Source: Streptomyces sp. ISL-94 (lineage in GTDB: Bacteria > Actinomycetota > Actinomycetes > Streptomycetales > Streptomycetaceae). From it: a DNA stretch of 64,000 nucleotides. The notes under the pieces are model-generated. The model was given only the letters and a program-made list of their open reading frames with translations, was not told where the DNA came from and searched no databases. How positions within the stretch are numbered: the stretch's first letter is position 1; every line of letters starts with the position of its first letter. Below are positions 17,547 to 26,545 of the stretch, piece after piece. A program made the position numbers and the translations under genes. The stretch lies in contig NZ_JAGGOZ010000064.1 in NCBI RefSeq assembly GCF_018614075.1, positions 1 to 64,000 on the forward strand, given 5' to 3'.

Positions 17547-17592
17547 TGCCGCATGCCCTGCCCCGTCCCCGTCCCTGCCCCTGCCCCTACCC

Positions 17593-20500
17593 CTACTCCC
17601 GCGGCGGCAGCTTCGGACGACGGCGGTCCGGCACGTCCGTGTAGCCGGGCGGCAGAGCGGCCGGGTCCTGCTCCAGCAGCTCCAGCGCCAGATGCACGGC
17701 ATCGTCCAGCTGGGCGTGCCGCCCCTCCGCCCAGTCGAGCGGGGTGCGCTGGATCTCCAAGTCCGGCTCCACGCCGTGGTTCTCCACCGACCACCCGTAC
17801 TCCGGGAACCACGCGGCGTTCATCGGCACCGTGATCACCGTGCCGTCGCCGAGGGTGTGCCGGCCGGTCATGCCGACCACCCCGCCCCAGGTCCGCAGTC
17901 CGACCACCGGGCCGAGCCCCAGCAGCTTGAAGGCCGCCGTGATCATGTCCCCGTCCGAGGAGGTCGCCTCGTCGGCCAGCGCGACGATCGGACCCCGGGG
18001 CGCGTTCGAGGCGTACGAGACCGGCTGGGCGTTGCGCGTCAGGTCCCAGCCGAGGATCGAGCGGGTCAGCTTCTCCACCACCAGCTCGCTGATGTGCCCG
18101 CCCGCGTTGCCGCGTACGTCCACGATCAGCGCCGGCCGGGACATCTCCATCCGCAGGTCGCGGTTGAACTGCGCCCAGCCCGAGCCGCCCATGTCGGGGA
18201 TGTGCAGGTATCCGCACCGGCCGCCGCTGACCTCCCGGACCACCTCGCGCCGCTTCGACACCCAGTCCTGGTAGCGCAGCGGCCGCTCGTCGATCAGCGG
18301 TACGATCGCGACCCGCCGCGAGCGGCCCTCGCCCTCCGCGGGCTGGAAGGTCAGCTCGACGGTGGTGCCACCGGCCGCCGCGAGCAGCGGGTACGGCCCG
18401 GCCACCGGGTCCACCGGGCGCCCGTCCACATGGGTGAGCACCGCGCCGTCCCGGATGCCGGTGCCGGCCAGCGGGGAGCGGGCCTTGGAGTCCGAGGACT
18501 CGCCGGGCAGGATCCGCTTGACCACCCACCCCTCCTCCCGGTGCACGAGGTTGGCGCCGAGCAGCCCGATGGCCCGCTGGTAGTGCGGCGGGCCCTCGTT
18601 GCGGCGCGCGGGGGAGACGTAGGCGTGGGAGGTGCCGAGTTCGCCGAGCACCTCGCGCAGCAGGTCTGCGAACTCGTCGGGGGAGGCGACCCGTTCGACG
18701 AGGGGGCGGTACTGGCTCAGCACCGCCTCCCAGTCGATGCCGCACATCTTCGGCTCCCAGAAGTACGCGCGGATGAGCCGCCCGGCCTCCTCGAAGGCCT
18801 GGCGCCACTCGGCCGCCGGGTCCACCTCGTGCAGGATGCGCCGCAGGTCCAGGTAGACGGTCGAATCGCTGTCGCCCGACTCGGTCGCCGGGACCGCCCG
18901 CAGGTCCCCGTCGTCGTAGACGACCAGCCGGGTGCCGTCGCCGCTGACCGCGAACCAGTCGAGCCCGGAGGCCAGTTCCGTCTTGCGGGCCTTGGTGAGG
19001 TCGAAGTGCTCCAGAGTCGGCTTTCCGCTGAGGTCGGCCGGGTTGGCGAAGGTCTCGCCGAGCGCGCCGGAGATCGGCCAGCGCAGCCAGACCAGCCCGC
19101 CGCCGCTCACCGGGTAAAGCGCCGAGTACTTGGACGCGGTCACGGGGAAGGGCGTGACCCGGCTCTCCAGCCCCTCCACCTCCACGGTCACCGCGCCGTC
19201 GCCCGAGTCCCCCTCCTGCGGGTCGAGTCCGCCCGCCGCGGGCCGGCCCTCGGCGGACAGCGCGAAGGGCGAGGGGGTGGCCGAGGACAGGGGCACCAGG
19301 TACGGGCGGCAGCCCAGCGGGAAGGACAGGTCGCCGGTGTGCACGTCGTAGACCGGGTCGAAGCCGCGCCAGGACAGGAAGGCGAGGTAGCGCCCGTCCC
19401 GGGTGAAGACCGGATTCTCGTCCTCGAAGCGCCCGTTGGTGACGTCCACGACGACGCGTGCGCCGGGGCCGGAGATCCGCGCCATCTTGATCTGCCGCAG
19501 CGAGCGCCCGATGCCCGGATGCGACCAGGTCAGCCAGGCCCCGTCGGGCGAGAACGCCAGATCGGTCACCGGCCCGTTGATGGACCGGATCAGCTCGGTG
19601 ACCTCTCCTCCCCCAGACTCCTCGGTCGCGTCGATGAGCAGCAGCCGCCCGTCGTTGGAGGCGATGGCCAGCCGCTCGCCGTCGGGATCCGACAGCAGTT
19701 CCAGTACGCGCCCCAGCTCGCCCGAGGCCAGCCGGCGCGGCTCCCGCTCCCCGGAGGCGCGCGGCAGATAGGCGATCTCGATCGCGTCCTCGCCCTCGGC
19801 GTCGGTGACGTAGGCGACCTGGCCGCCGCTGCCGAGCATCTCGGGCAGCCGGACCCGTACGCCGGGGGTGTCGGCGATGGTGCGGGCCGGCCCGTCGCGG
19901 TGGGTCAGCCAGTAGAGGCTGCCGCGCACCACGACCGCGCTGGCCCGCCCGGTGGTGTCGACGGAGAGGGAGTCGACGTGGCTGGCGGCCGGTACCTGGT
20001 ACCTGCGGCGGCCCGCGCGCGGGCCGCCGAGGCGGACCGGGAGCCTGCGCGGGACGGCGTCGGGGGCCAGGGACTCGACGAGCCAGAGCTCCCCGGCGCA
20101 CTGGTAGACGATCCGGGAGCCGTCGCTGGAGGCGTGCCGGGCGTAGAACTCGTCGTGGTCGGTGTGGCGGCGCAGGTCGGTGCCGTCGGGCCGGCAGGAG
20201 TACAGGTTGCCGATGCCCTCGTGGTCGGAGAGGAAGGCGATGCGCCCGCCGACGAACATCGGGGAGTCGAGGTGGCCCTCCACGTCCTCGAGCAGCCGTT
20301 TGCCGTGCAGCCACAGCCGGCCGGTGGCGCCGCCGCGGTAGCGCTTCCAGGCGGCGGGCTCGTGCGGGGGTTTGCCGGTGAGCAGCAGGCTGCGGTGCTC
20401 CCCGTCGATGTCGGCGACCTGGATGTCGGAGACCGGGCCCCAGGGGAGGCGTTTGCCGGGGCTTCCGTCGGTGGGCAGCTTGTAGGCCCAGGAGTAGTAC

Positions 20501-20853
20501 GAGAACGGCTGCCCGTGCGAGGAGACCGCCAGGATGTTGCCGTCCGGGTCCCAGCCGCAGACCCGGGTGTCGGTGGAGCCCCAGTGGCTGAGCCGGCGGG
20601 CCGGGCCGCCGTCCACCGGGGCGAGGTGGATCTCGGGGTCGAGGCTGCGCCAGGTGGTGAAGGCGATGTGCCGGCCGTCGGGGGAGAAGCGGGGATGCCC
20701 GACCCTGGTCCGGTCGACGGTGATCCGCCAGGCCCGGCCGGGGGTCTGTCCGTCGGGGACCAGCGGGGCGACCCAGAGGTCGTCCTCGGTGGCGAAGCAC
20801 AGCAGGTCGTCGTGCAGGTGCGGGAACCGGAGGTACGCGACGTCGTGACTCAC
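17593..20853 (-). CDS. tricorn protease homologue
   Basis: A 1086-aa cytoplasmic self-compartmentalising peptidase that cuts peptides released by upstream proteases. The N-terminal two thirds is built of beta-propeller repeats (DLWVAP, RHIAFTTWRS, GDGTRLVVYDDGDL and similar). Then come a helical part with ELGTSHAYV, a PDZ region (LAGTGIRDGAVLTHVDGRPV), and the S41 peptidase domain with MGGSGWAQFNRD and ATSSDGD, where the nucleophile Ser-Asp pair of tricorn is expected. The GTG at 20853 is taken as start because upstream residues do not fit the family and the usual N-terminus is SHDVAYLRFP. It is divergent from the TetR gene. Confidence 0.92.
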   Translation of the reverse strand: MSHDVAYLRFPHLHDDLLCFATEDDLWVAPLVPDGQTPGRAWRITVDRTRVGHPRFSPDGRHIAFTTWRSLDPEIHLAPVDGGPARRLSHWGSTDTRVCGWDPDGNILAVSSHGQPFSYYSWAYKLPTDGSPGKRLPWGPVSDIQVADIDGEHRSLLLTGKPPHEPAAWKRYRGGATGRLWLHGKRLLEDVEGHLDSPMFVGGRIAFLSDHEGIGNLYSCRPDGTDLRRHTDHDEFYARHASSDGSRIVYQCAGELWLVESLAPDAVPRRLPVRLGGPRAGRRRYQVPAASHVDSLSVDTTGRASAVVVRGSLYWLTHRDGPARTIADTPGVRVRLPEMLGSGGQVAYVTDAEGEDAIEIAYLPRASGEREPRRLASGELGRVLELLSDPDGERLAIASNDGRLLLIDATEESGGGEVTELIRSINGPVTDLAFSPDGAWLTWSHPGIGRSLRQIKMARISGPGARVVVDVTNGRFEDENPVFTRDGRYLAFLSWRGFDPVYDVHTGDLSFPLGCRPYLVPLSSATPSPFALSAEGRPAAGGLDPQEGDSGDGAVTVEVEGLESRVTPFPVTASKYSALYPVSGGGLVWLRWPISGALGETFANPADLSGKPTLEHFDLTKARKTELASGLDWFAVSGDGTRLVVYDDGDLRAVPATESGDSDSTVYLDLRRILHEVDPAAEWRQAFEEAGRLIRAYFWEPKMCGIDWEAVLSQYRPLVERVASPDEFADLLREVLGELGTSHAYVSPARRNEGPPHYQRAIGLLGANLVHREEGWVVKRILPGESSDSKARSPLAGTGIRDGAVLTHVDGRPVDPVAGPYPLLAAAGGTTVELTFQPAEGEGRSRRVAIVPLIDERPLRYQDWVSKRREVVREVSGGRCGYLHIPDMGGSGWAQFNRDLRMEMSRPALIVDVRGNAGGHISELVVEKLTRSILGWDLTRNAQPVSYASNAPRGPIVALADEATSSDGDMITAAFKLLGLGPVVGLRTWGGVVGMTGRHTLGDGTVITVPMNAAWFPEYGWSVENHGVEPDLEIQRTPLDWAEGRHAQLDDAVHLALELLEQDPAALPPGYTDVPDRRRPKLPPRE

Positions 20854-20920
20854 CCCCCAATGCTTTCCGGGCGGAGAGGGCCTGGCAACTCGTACAGGTG
20901 ATCCACGCCACCCCAATAAG

Positions 20921-20991
20921 CGAAACGGAACGGTTTCGTTTCGCTGGGGTGGAGGGGTAAGGTCTCTGTGTACGGAACGGATTCGTTTCGA
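20921..20991. promoter_or_regulatory. two TetR-type operators upstream of the TetR gene
   Basis: Site 1 (20921-20943) is a 23-bp palindrome with 20 of 23 symmetric positions, of the form CGAAACGGAACGGTTTCGTT with three further bases. Site 2 (20973-20990) repeats its right part as CGGAACGGATTCGTTTCG. Both lie in the divergent region between the tricorn and TetR genes, the second just upstream of the TetR start. Autoregulation by the TetR protein is the simplest reading. Confidence 0.65.
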
Positions 20992-21022
20992 TAAGAGGTG
21001 CGTTCGGACGGGAGGCACGGAG

Positions 21023-21613
21023 ATGACCGAGGCGATGGCGGCCCGGCGCAGCCGGATCACCCCCGAACGGCAGGCCGAACTGCACGAGGCGGTCCTCGAC
21101 CTCCTGCGTGACGTCGGCTACGAGGCGCTGACCATGGACGCGGTCGCCGCCCGTACGAAGTCCAGCAAGGCCACCCTCTACCGCCAGTGGGGCAGCAAGC
21201 CCGAACTGGTCGCCCGGGCCCTTCGATGTACGCAGCCCGTCTCGCTGCGGGAAATCGACACGGGCAGCCTGCGCGGGGACTTCTCGCGCATGGTGGAGCA
21301 CTCCGACGACGCGCAGATGGCCAAGGACACCGCACTCATGCGGGGTCTGGCCCATGCCGTGCACGAGAGCCCGGAACTCCACAAGGCACTCAGAGACCTG
21401 CTGGTCGACCCGGAGATCAACGGTCTCCAAGTGATGCTCCAGCGAGCGGTGGACCGGGGCGAAGTCCGCCCGGACTGCCCCGCTCTCGCCTTCGTGCCGC
21501 ACATGCTCATCGGGGCGTTCATCTCGCTCCCGCTGATCGAGGACCGTCCGGTGGACCGGACCTTCCTCGGCCAGTTCATCGACGCCGTGGTCTTCCCCGC
21601 CCTCGGCGTCTGA
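21023..21613 (+). CDS. TetR-family transcriptional regulator
   Basis: A 196-aa regulator. The HTH spans residues 20-60, with YEALTMDAVAARTKSSKATLYRQWGSK as the recognition region. The C-terminal TetR_C domain has helix patterns (MVEHSDDAQMAKDTALMRGL) common among repressors of MMPL/RND exporters. ATG 21023 is preceded by GGGAGG. Two GAAACG-type palindromes lie just upstream, and an MMPL exporter starts 130 bases downstream on the same strand, so it probably represses itself and the exporter. Confidence 0.9.
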   Translation: MTEAMAARRSRITPERQAELHEAVLDLLRDVGYEALTMDAVAARTKSSKATLYRQWGSKPELVARALRCTQPVSLREIDTGSLRGDFSRMVEHSDDAQMAKDTALMRGLAHAVHESPELHKALRDLLVDPEINGLQVMLQRAVDRGEVRPDCPALAFVPHMLIGAFISLPLIEDRPVDRTFLGQFIDAVVFPALGV

Positions 21614-21742
21614 TCCGCCCCGATTCCCCGTCCCACACAGTCCCCATCGTTTGCTCCGCGCTGCTCCTGACACGCCGCTCTCGTCGTCGGGCCGGCTTTT
21701 CCTGCCCTTCCATCCCACGACCTGAACGGGAGAACCACCGAC

Positions 21743-23956
21743 GTGGCTACCTTCCTCTACCGGCTCGGCCGCGGTGCCTTCCGGCGCCGCCGCTTCGTCG
21801 CCCTCGTGTGGGTGGCGCTGCTGTTCGCCGCCGGCTTCGGCGCGGCCTCGGCTTCAGCGCCCACCTCCGGCTCGTTCTCCATACCCGGCACGGAGGCCCA
21901 GAAGGCCTTCGACCTGCTGGAACAGCGCTTCCCCGGCATGTCCGCCGACGGCGCCACCGCCCGGATCGTCATCAAGGCCCCGGCGGGCGCCAAGGTCACC
22001 GACCCCGGCCCCAAGGCCGAGGTCGAGAAGATCGTCGAAGGCCTGAAGTCCGGCCCCGGCAAGGACCAGGTCTCCTCGGTCGCCGACCCGTACCAGACGC
22101 AGGCCGTGAGCCAGGACGGCTCCACCGCCTACATCAGCACCAAGTACAAGGTCAGCGGCATGGAGCTGACCGACGCGACCCGCGACGCGCTCAAGGGCTC
22201 CGGCACGGCGGCCACCGCCGCGGGCCTGAACGTCCAGATCGGCGGCGACGCCCTGATGACGGCCCCCGAGACCGGCTCCGGCGAGGTCATCGGCATCCTG
22301 ATCGCCGCCATCGTCCTGGTCATCACCTTCGGCTCGCTCATCGCGGCCGGCCTGCCGCTGCTGACCGCGCTGATCGGCGTGGGCATCGGGGTCTCCTCCA
22401 TCACCGCGCTCGCCAACGTGCTGGACCTCGGCTCCACCACCTCCACCCTCGCGATGATGATCGGCCTCGCGGTCGGCATCGACTACGCCCTCTTCATCGT
22501 CTCCCGCTACCGCGCGGAGCTCGCCGAGGGCCGCGAGCGGGACGAGGCCGCCGGGCGCGCCGCCGGAACCGCCGGATCCGCCGTCGTGTTCGCCGGTCTG
22601 ACTGTGGTCATCGCCCTGGTGGGCCTGGCCGTCGTCAACATCCCCATGCTGACCAAGATGGGCTTCGCGGCCGCCGGAACCGTGGTCATCGCGGTCCTGG
22701 TCGCCCTGACGCTGGTCCCGGCCATCCTGGGCTTCGCGGGCAAGAAGGTGCTGCCGGCGGGCGAGAAGAGCAGGCTGTTCGGCAAGGGCGCGGGCAAGAA
22801 CTCCTCCGGCGCGGGCGTCGGCCTGGAGAAGAAGGCCAACGGCGGCACCCGCTGGGCCCGCTTCGTCCTGCGTCGCCCGGTCATGGTGCTGCTGGCCGGT
22901 GTGATCGGCCTCGGCGTCATCGCCATCCCGGCGAGCAAGCTGGAGATGGGCCTGCCGGACGACGGCGCCCAGCCGGTCTCCACCACCCAGCGCCAGGCGT
23001 ACGACCTGCTCTCCGACGGCTTCGGCCCCGGCTTCAACGGCCCCCTGATGGTGGTCGTGGACGGGGACAAGGCGCTCGCCGACTCCACCGTCGAGCGGAT
23101 CAAGGGCCTGGAGGGCGTGGCCGCGGTCACCCCGCCGACCCAGAACAAGGCCGGCGACGCGGCCATCATCACCGTGATCCCGAAGGACCGCCCGTCCTCC
23201 ACGCAGACCGAGGACCTGGTCCACGAGATCCGCGACGGCAGCGGTGACGACGTCCTCGTCACCGGCGCCACCGCGATGAACATCGACTTCTCGCAGAAGA
23301 TGAACGACGCGCTGCTGCCCTACCTGGCGCTCGTCGTCGGCCTCGCCTTCCTGCTGCTGATGCTGGTGTTCCGTTCGGTCCTGGTCCCGCTCAAGGCGGC
23401 CCTCGGCTTCCTGCTCTCGGTCGTCGCCGCCCTCGGCGCGGTCGTCGCGGTCTTCCAGTGGGGCTGGCTCGGCTCGCTCTTCGGCGTGGAGCAGACCGGC
23501 CCGATCATGTCGATGATGCCGATCTTCATGGTGGGCGTCGTCTTCGGCCTCGCCATGGACTACGAGGTCTTCCTCGTCACCCGCATGCGTGAGGCGTACG
23601 TCCACGGCGAGCGCCCCGGCCAGGCCGTGGTGACGGGCTTCCAGTACAGCGCCCGGGTGGTCGTGGCCGCCGCCGTCATCATGATCGCGGTGTTCTCGGG
23701 CTTCATCGGAGCCAGCGAGCAGATGGTCAAGATGATCGGCTTCGGCCTGGCCGTCGCCGTCTTCTTCGACGCCTTCGTGGTCCGCATGGCCATCGTCCCG
23801 GCGGTGCTCGCCCTGCTCGGGCACAAGGCCTGGTGGCTGCCGCGCTGGCTGGACCGGCTGCTGCCGAACGTGGACGTGGAGGGCGAGAGCCTGCGCAAGC
23901 ACCTCGCGGAGTCCCAGGAGGGCCCGGACAAGGACCGCGAGCTGGTCAACGCCTGA
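21743..23956 (+). CDS. MMPL-family RND transporter
   Basis: A 737-aa inner-membrane exporter with twelve predicted transmembrane helices arranged as 1 + 5 + 1 + 5 around two large extracytoplasmic loops (after residues 40 and 410). Family motifs include GVGIGVSSITALANVL and MMIGLAVGIDYALFIVSRYR (with the proton-relay Asp-Tyr pair), repeated near the C-terminus as GVVFGLAMDYEVFLVTRMRE. The start is GTG 21743 with GGGAGA upstream. It follows the TetR gene, which suggests an inducible efflux pump for a lipid or drug-like molecule. Confidence 0.92.
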   Translation: MATFLYRLGRGAFRRRRFVALVWVALLFAAGFGAASASAPTSGSFSIPGTEAQKAFDLLEQRFPGMSADGATARIVIKAPAGAKVTDPGPKAEVEKIVEGLKSGPGKDQVSSVADPYQTQAVSQDGSTAYISTKYKVSGMELTDATRDALKGSGTAATAAGLNVQIGGDALMTAPETGSGEVIGILIAAIVLVITFGSLIAAGLPLLTALIGVGIGVSSITALANVLDLGSTTSTLAMMIGLAVGIDYALFIVSRYRAELAEGRERDEAAGRAAGTAGSAVVFAGLTVVIALVGLAVVNIPMLTKMGFAAAGTVVIAVLVALTLVPAILGFAGKKVLPAGEKSRLFGKGAGKNSSGAGVGLEKKANGGTRWARFVLRRPVMVLLAGVIGLGVIAIPASKLEMGLPDDGAQPVSTTQRQAYDLLSDGFGPGFNGPLMVVVDGDKALADSTVERIKGLEGVAAVTPPTQNKAGDAAIITVIPKDRPSSTQTEDLVHEIRDGSGDDVLVTGATAMNIDFSQKMNDALLPYLALVVGLAFLLLMLVFRSVLVPLKAALGFLLSVVAALGAVVAVFQWGWLGSLFGVEQTGPIMSMMPIFMVGVVFGLAMDYEVFLVTRMREAYVHGERPGQAVVTGFQYSARVVVAAAVIMIAVFSGFIGASEQMVKMIGFGLAVAVFFDAFVVRMAIVPAVLALLGHKAWWLPRWLDRLLPNVDVEGESLRKHLAESQEGPDKDRELVNA

Positions 23957-23978
23957 CCCGGCTCCGTCCGCACGCACC

Positions 23979-24026
23979 AACGGCCCGGCCCCGTACCTGA
24001 ACCTCAGGTACGGGGCCGGGCCCGTT
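23979..24026. terminator. bidirectional hairpin between MMPL and SsgA-like genes
   Basis: A stem of about 21 bp with one bulge (AACGGCCCGG... to ...CCCGTT) lies between the convergent genes. Confidence 0.8.
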
Positions 24027-24030
24027 ACGC

Positions 24031-24426
24031 CTATCGGGTGGCGGAGGCGTACGTACGGCGCAGGAAGCGCCGCAGGGCGGCGATGTCGAACTGGATCACG
24101 GCGACGCCCTCGGGGGAGTGGAACTCGACGATCGCCTGGACGCGGCCGCAGGGCCAGACGCGTACGTCTCCGGTCCCCGTCGGGGCCAGCAGCCCCGCCT
24201 CCAGCAGGGCGCGGGGGAAGACCCACTCGTTGTCGGTGCCTTCGCAGGAGCGGTCCGCGGGGAAGACGACCCGTACGGCCAGCGGCTCCGCGGGGGCGAA
24301 GCGCAGCGCGACCGGGATCGTCCGGTAGAGGGGGTCGTCCGTGATCACACGGGCGCTGACCCGTTCCTCGACGGCGGACGCGGTCGTAGTCGTGGTCGCT
24401 GCGGGGTTCTCGGCGGGTGCTGACAT
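24031..24426 (-). CDS. SsgA-like sporulation protein (SALP)
   Basis: A 131-aa member of the SsgA family found only in sporulating actinomycetes, where the proteins place septum and wall enzymes during sporulation. Conserved elements seen are RTIPVALRF, EWVFPRALLEAGL, the very typical PTGTGDVRVWP, and SPEGVA near the C-terminus. The N-terminus carries a Thr-rich stretch. Its place next to the cobalt/nickel transporter genes and a PBP gene matches, from memory, the position of ssgE in S. coelicolor, so it may be SsgE (linked to spore dissociation), but this was not checked by alignment. Confidence 0.88.
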   Translation of the reverse strand: MSAPAENPAATTTTTASAVEERVSARVITDDPLYRTIPVALRFAPAEPLAVRVVFPADRSCEGTDNEWVFPRALLEAGLLAPTGTGDVRVWPCGRVQAIVEFHSPEGVAVIQFDIAALRRFLRRTYASATR

Positions 24427-24525
24427 CGACCTGCTCCTCGAAATCGGAACATTTGCGTCCGTTTGTCCGTCCAGCCTCGCACATGACGGCGAAAGTGCGC
24501 GGTTCTTTTTGTCACGTGGACGCTC

Positions 24526-24542
24526 TTGCCAACGGTTCGCAA
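24526..24542 (+). promoter_or_regulatory. Nur-like box upstream of the Ni/Co ECF transporter
   Basis: TTGCCA-ACGGT-TCGCAA fits the TTGCNA-N5-TNGCAA form described for the nickel regulator Nur of Streptomyces. It lies 55-71 bases upstream of the transporter start codon. No cobalamin riboswitch B12 box is visible in the 170-base leader. It suggests repression by nickel-loaded Nur. Confidence 0.5.
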
Positions 24543-24596
24543 TTGGGCACTACTCTTGAACGGTTCGAGACAGGGAACCGGAAGCGGAGCTTCTCC

Positions 24597-25649
24597 ATGC
24601 ATGTGCCCGACGGATTCATCAACACACCCGTCTCGGCGGCCGCCGGAGTGGCAGCCGCCGCCGCGGTCGCCGTCAGCCTCCGCGGCGCACGCCGCGAGCT
24701 CGACGAGCGCACCGCCCCGCTCGCCGGCCTCGTCGCCGCCTTCATCTTCGCCGTGCAGATGCTGAACTTCCCCGTAGCCGCCGGCACCAGCGGACACCTG
24801 CTGGGCGGCGCGCTCGCCGCGATACTCGTCGGCCCTTACACCGGCGTCCTGTGCGTATCCGTCGTCCTGCTCATGCAGGGCATCCTCTTCGCCGACGGCG
24901 GGCTCACCGCCCTCGGCGTCAACATCAGCGTCATGGGCGTCGTCACCGTCGTCGTCGCCTACGCGATCTTCCGCGGGCTGCTCAAGGTGCTGCCGACCAC
25001 CCGCCGCTCCGTGACCGCCGCCGCCTTCGCCGGAGCCCTGCTCTCCGTGCCCGCCGCCGCCACCGCCTTCACCGCCATCTACGCCCTCGGCGGCACCACC
25101 GACGTGGCCCTCGGCAAGGTGTTCACCGCCATGGTCGGCGTGCACGTGCTCATCGGCATCGGCGAGGCCGCCATCACCGCCGCGACCGTGGGCGCCGTGA
25201 TCGCCGTACGGCCCGACCTGGTGCACGGCGCGCGCGGGCTCGCCGCGCCGCTGAAGCTGCGCGTGGGCGGCGAGCTCGTCGACGCCCCGGCCGCGGCCGC
25301 CGCGCCGGCCCCCGCCGCCGCCCGCTCCACCCGGAAGGTGTGGGCCACCGGCCTGGTCACGGCCCTCGCCCTCGCCGGATTCGTCTCCTTCTACGCCTCC
25401 GCCAGCCCCGACGGCCTGGAGAAGGTCGCCGCCGACAAGGGCATCGACCAGAAGGTCGAGGAGCACGCCGCCGCCGACTCCCCGCTCGCGGACTACAGCG
25501 TCAAGGACGTCGACGACGCCCGCCTGTCCGGCGGCCTCGCGGGCGTCATCGGCGTCGGCGCTACCGTCGCCGTCGGCTCCGGGATCTTCTGGACCGTGCG
25601 CCGCCGCCGTACCGACGAGCCGGCCGCGGCCGAGCCGTCGGCGGCCTGA
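24597..25649 (+). CDS. ECF transporter substrate-capture protein, CbiM/NikMN type
   Basis: A 350-aa fusion of the M component with an N-like component. The ATG at 24597 gives the family N-terminus MHVPDGF; His2 is a metal ligand in CbiM/NikM. About six membrane helices follow, with the conserved HLLGGALAAILVGPYTG and MQGILFADGG segments. After a Pro/Ala-rich linker comes a two-helix domain with SPDGLEKVA, the PDGLE signature of the N component. This fused MN layout is usual for nickel systems. It is the first gene of an M-Q-O operon. Confidence 0.85.
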   Translation: MHVPDGFINTPVSAAAGVAAAAAVAVSLRGARRELDERTAPLAGLVAAFIFAVQMLNFPVAAGTSGHLLGGALAAILVGPYTGVLCVSVVLLMQGILFADGGLTALGVNISVMGVVTVVVAYAIFRGLLKVLPTTRRSVTAAAFAGALLSVPAAATAFTAIYALGGTTDVALGKVFTAMVGVHVLIGIGEAAITAATVGAVIAVRPDLVHGARGLAAPLKLRVGGELVDAPAAAAAPAPAAARSTRKVWATGLVTALALAGFVSFYASASPDGLEKVAADKGIDQKVEEHAAADSPLADYSVKDVDDARLSGGLAGVIGVGATVAVGSGIFWTVRRRRTDEPAAAEPSAA

Positions 25650-25665
25650 GAGCCCGGGGTTCGGC

Positions 25666-26430
25666 ATGGGAGCGGGCCACGCCCACAAGCTCTACCGGCA
25701 CGGGCACTCGCCGGTCCACGCACTGCCTCCGCACTTCAAGCTCGCCGCGGTCTTCGCCTTCGTCGTCATCGTCGTGTCCACACCGCGCGAGGCGGTGTGG
25801 GCCTTCGGGCTGTACGCCGTCCTCCTCGCGGCCGCCGCGGCCGTGGCCCGCATCCCGGCCGGCTTCCTGCTGCGCCGGCTGCTGATCGAGGTCCCGTTCG
25901 TCGCCTTCGCCGGGCTCATGCCCTTCGTGGCGGAGGGCGAGCGGGTGGACGTCCTCGGCATGTCGCTCAGCGTCTCCGGCCTGTGGGGCGCCTGGAACGT
26001 CCTCGCCAAGGGCACCCTCGGCGTCGCCGCCTCCGTCCTGCTCGCCTCGACCACCGAACTGCGGGCCCTGCTGCTGGGCCTCCAGCGCCTCAAGCTGCCG
26101 CCGCTCCTCGTCCAGATCGCCTCCTTCATGATCCGCTACGGCGACGTGATCAGCGACGAGCTGCGCCGGATGTCCATCGCCCGCCGCTCCCGGGGCTTCG
26201 AGGCCCGCGGCGTCCGCCACTGGGGGGTGCTCGCCAAGACGGCCGGCGCCCTCTTCATCCGCTCCTACGAGCGCGGCGAGCGGGTCTACCTCGCGATGGT
26301 CAGCCGCGGGTACGCCGGCTCGATGCCGGTGATCGACGACATCGCGGCAACGCCCACTGAGTGGGCGCGCGCCTCTGCGCTCCCTTTGACAGCGTTGGCC
26401 GTCCTGGCGGCCGTCTGTCTGATGGGGTGA
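25666..26430 (+). CDS. cbiQ: ECF transporter transmembrane protein CbiQ
   Basis: A 254-aa T component that links the substrate-binding M protein to the ATPase. It has four to five hydrophobic helices and the two conserved Ala-Arg-Gly-type coupling motifs (SIARRSRGFEARG and AMVSRGY) that contact the ATPase. It begins 16 bases after the M gene and is followed by the ATPase gene after a 115-base gap. The transported metal is nickel or cobalt; the Nur-like box favours nickel. Confidence 0.87.
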   Translation: MGAGHAHKLYRHGHSPVHALPPHFKLAAVFAFVVIVVSTPREAVWAFGLYAVLLAAAAAVARIPAGFLLRRLLIEVPFVAFAGLMPFVAEGERVDVLGMSLSVSGLWGAWNVLAKGTLGVAASVLLASTTELRALLLGLQRLKLPPLLVQIASFMIRYGDVISDELRRMSIARRSRGFEARGVRHWGVLAKTAGALFIRSYERGERVYLAMVSRGYAGSMPVIDDIAATPTEWARASALPLTALAVLAAVCLMG

Positions 26431-26545
26431 CTCCTCCGCCCGGGGCGGCTTCTCACTCGCCTGGGAGGCTCATGACGGCCAAGCCCTGACCGCTGCCGTA
26501 GCAGGTGACCGATCGTAGCGGGGAACCCCCCGATGGGAGATGGAA

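Noticed and set aside
17531..21718. Very long open frame on the minus strand spanning the tricorn region in a second frame
   Set aside because: High GC leaves shadow frames open; its composition is Arg/Pro/Gly-rich with no domain, while the tricorn frame has clear propeller, PDZ and peptidase motifs.
24427..24596. Cobalamin riboswitch before the metal transporter
   Set aside because: No B12 box or conserved core is visible, and the leader is only about 170 bases.
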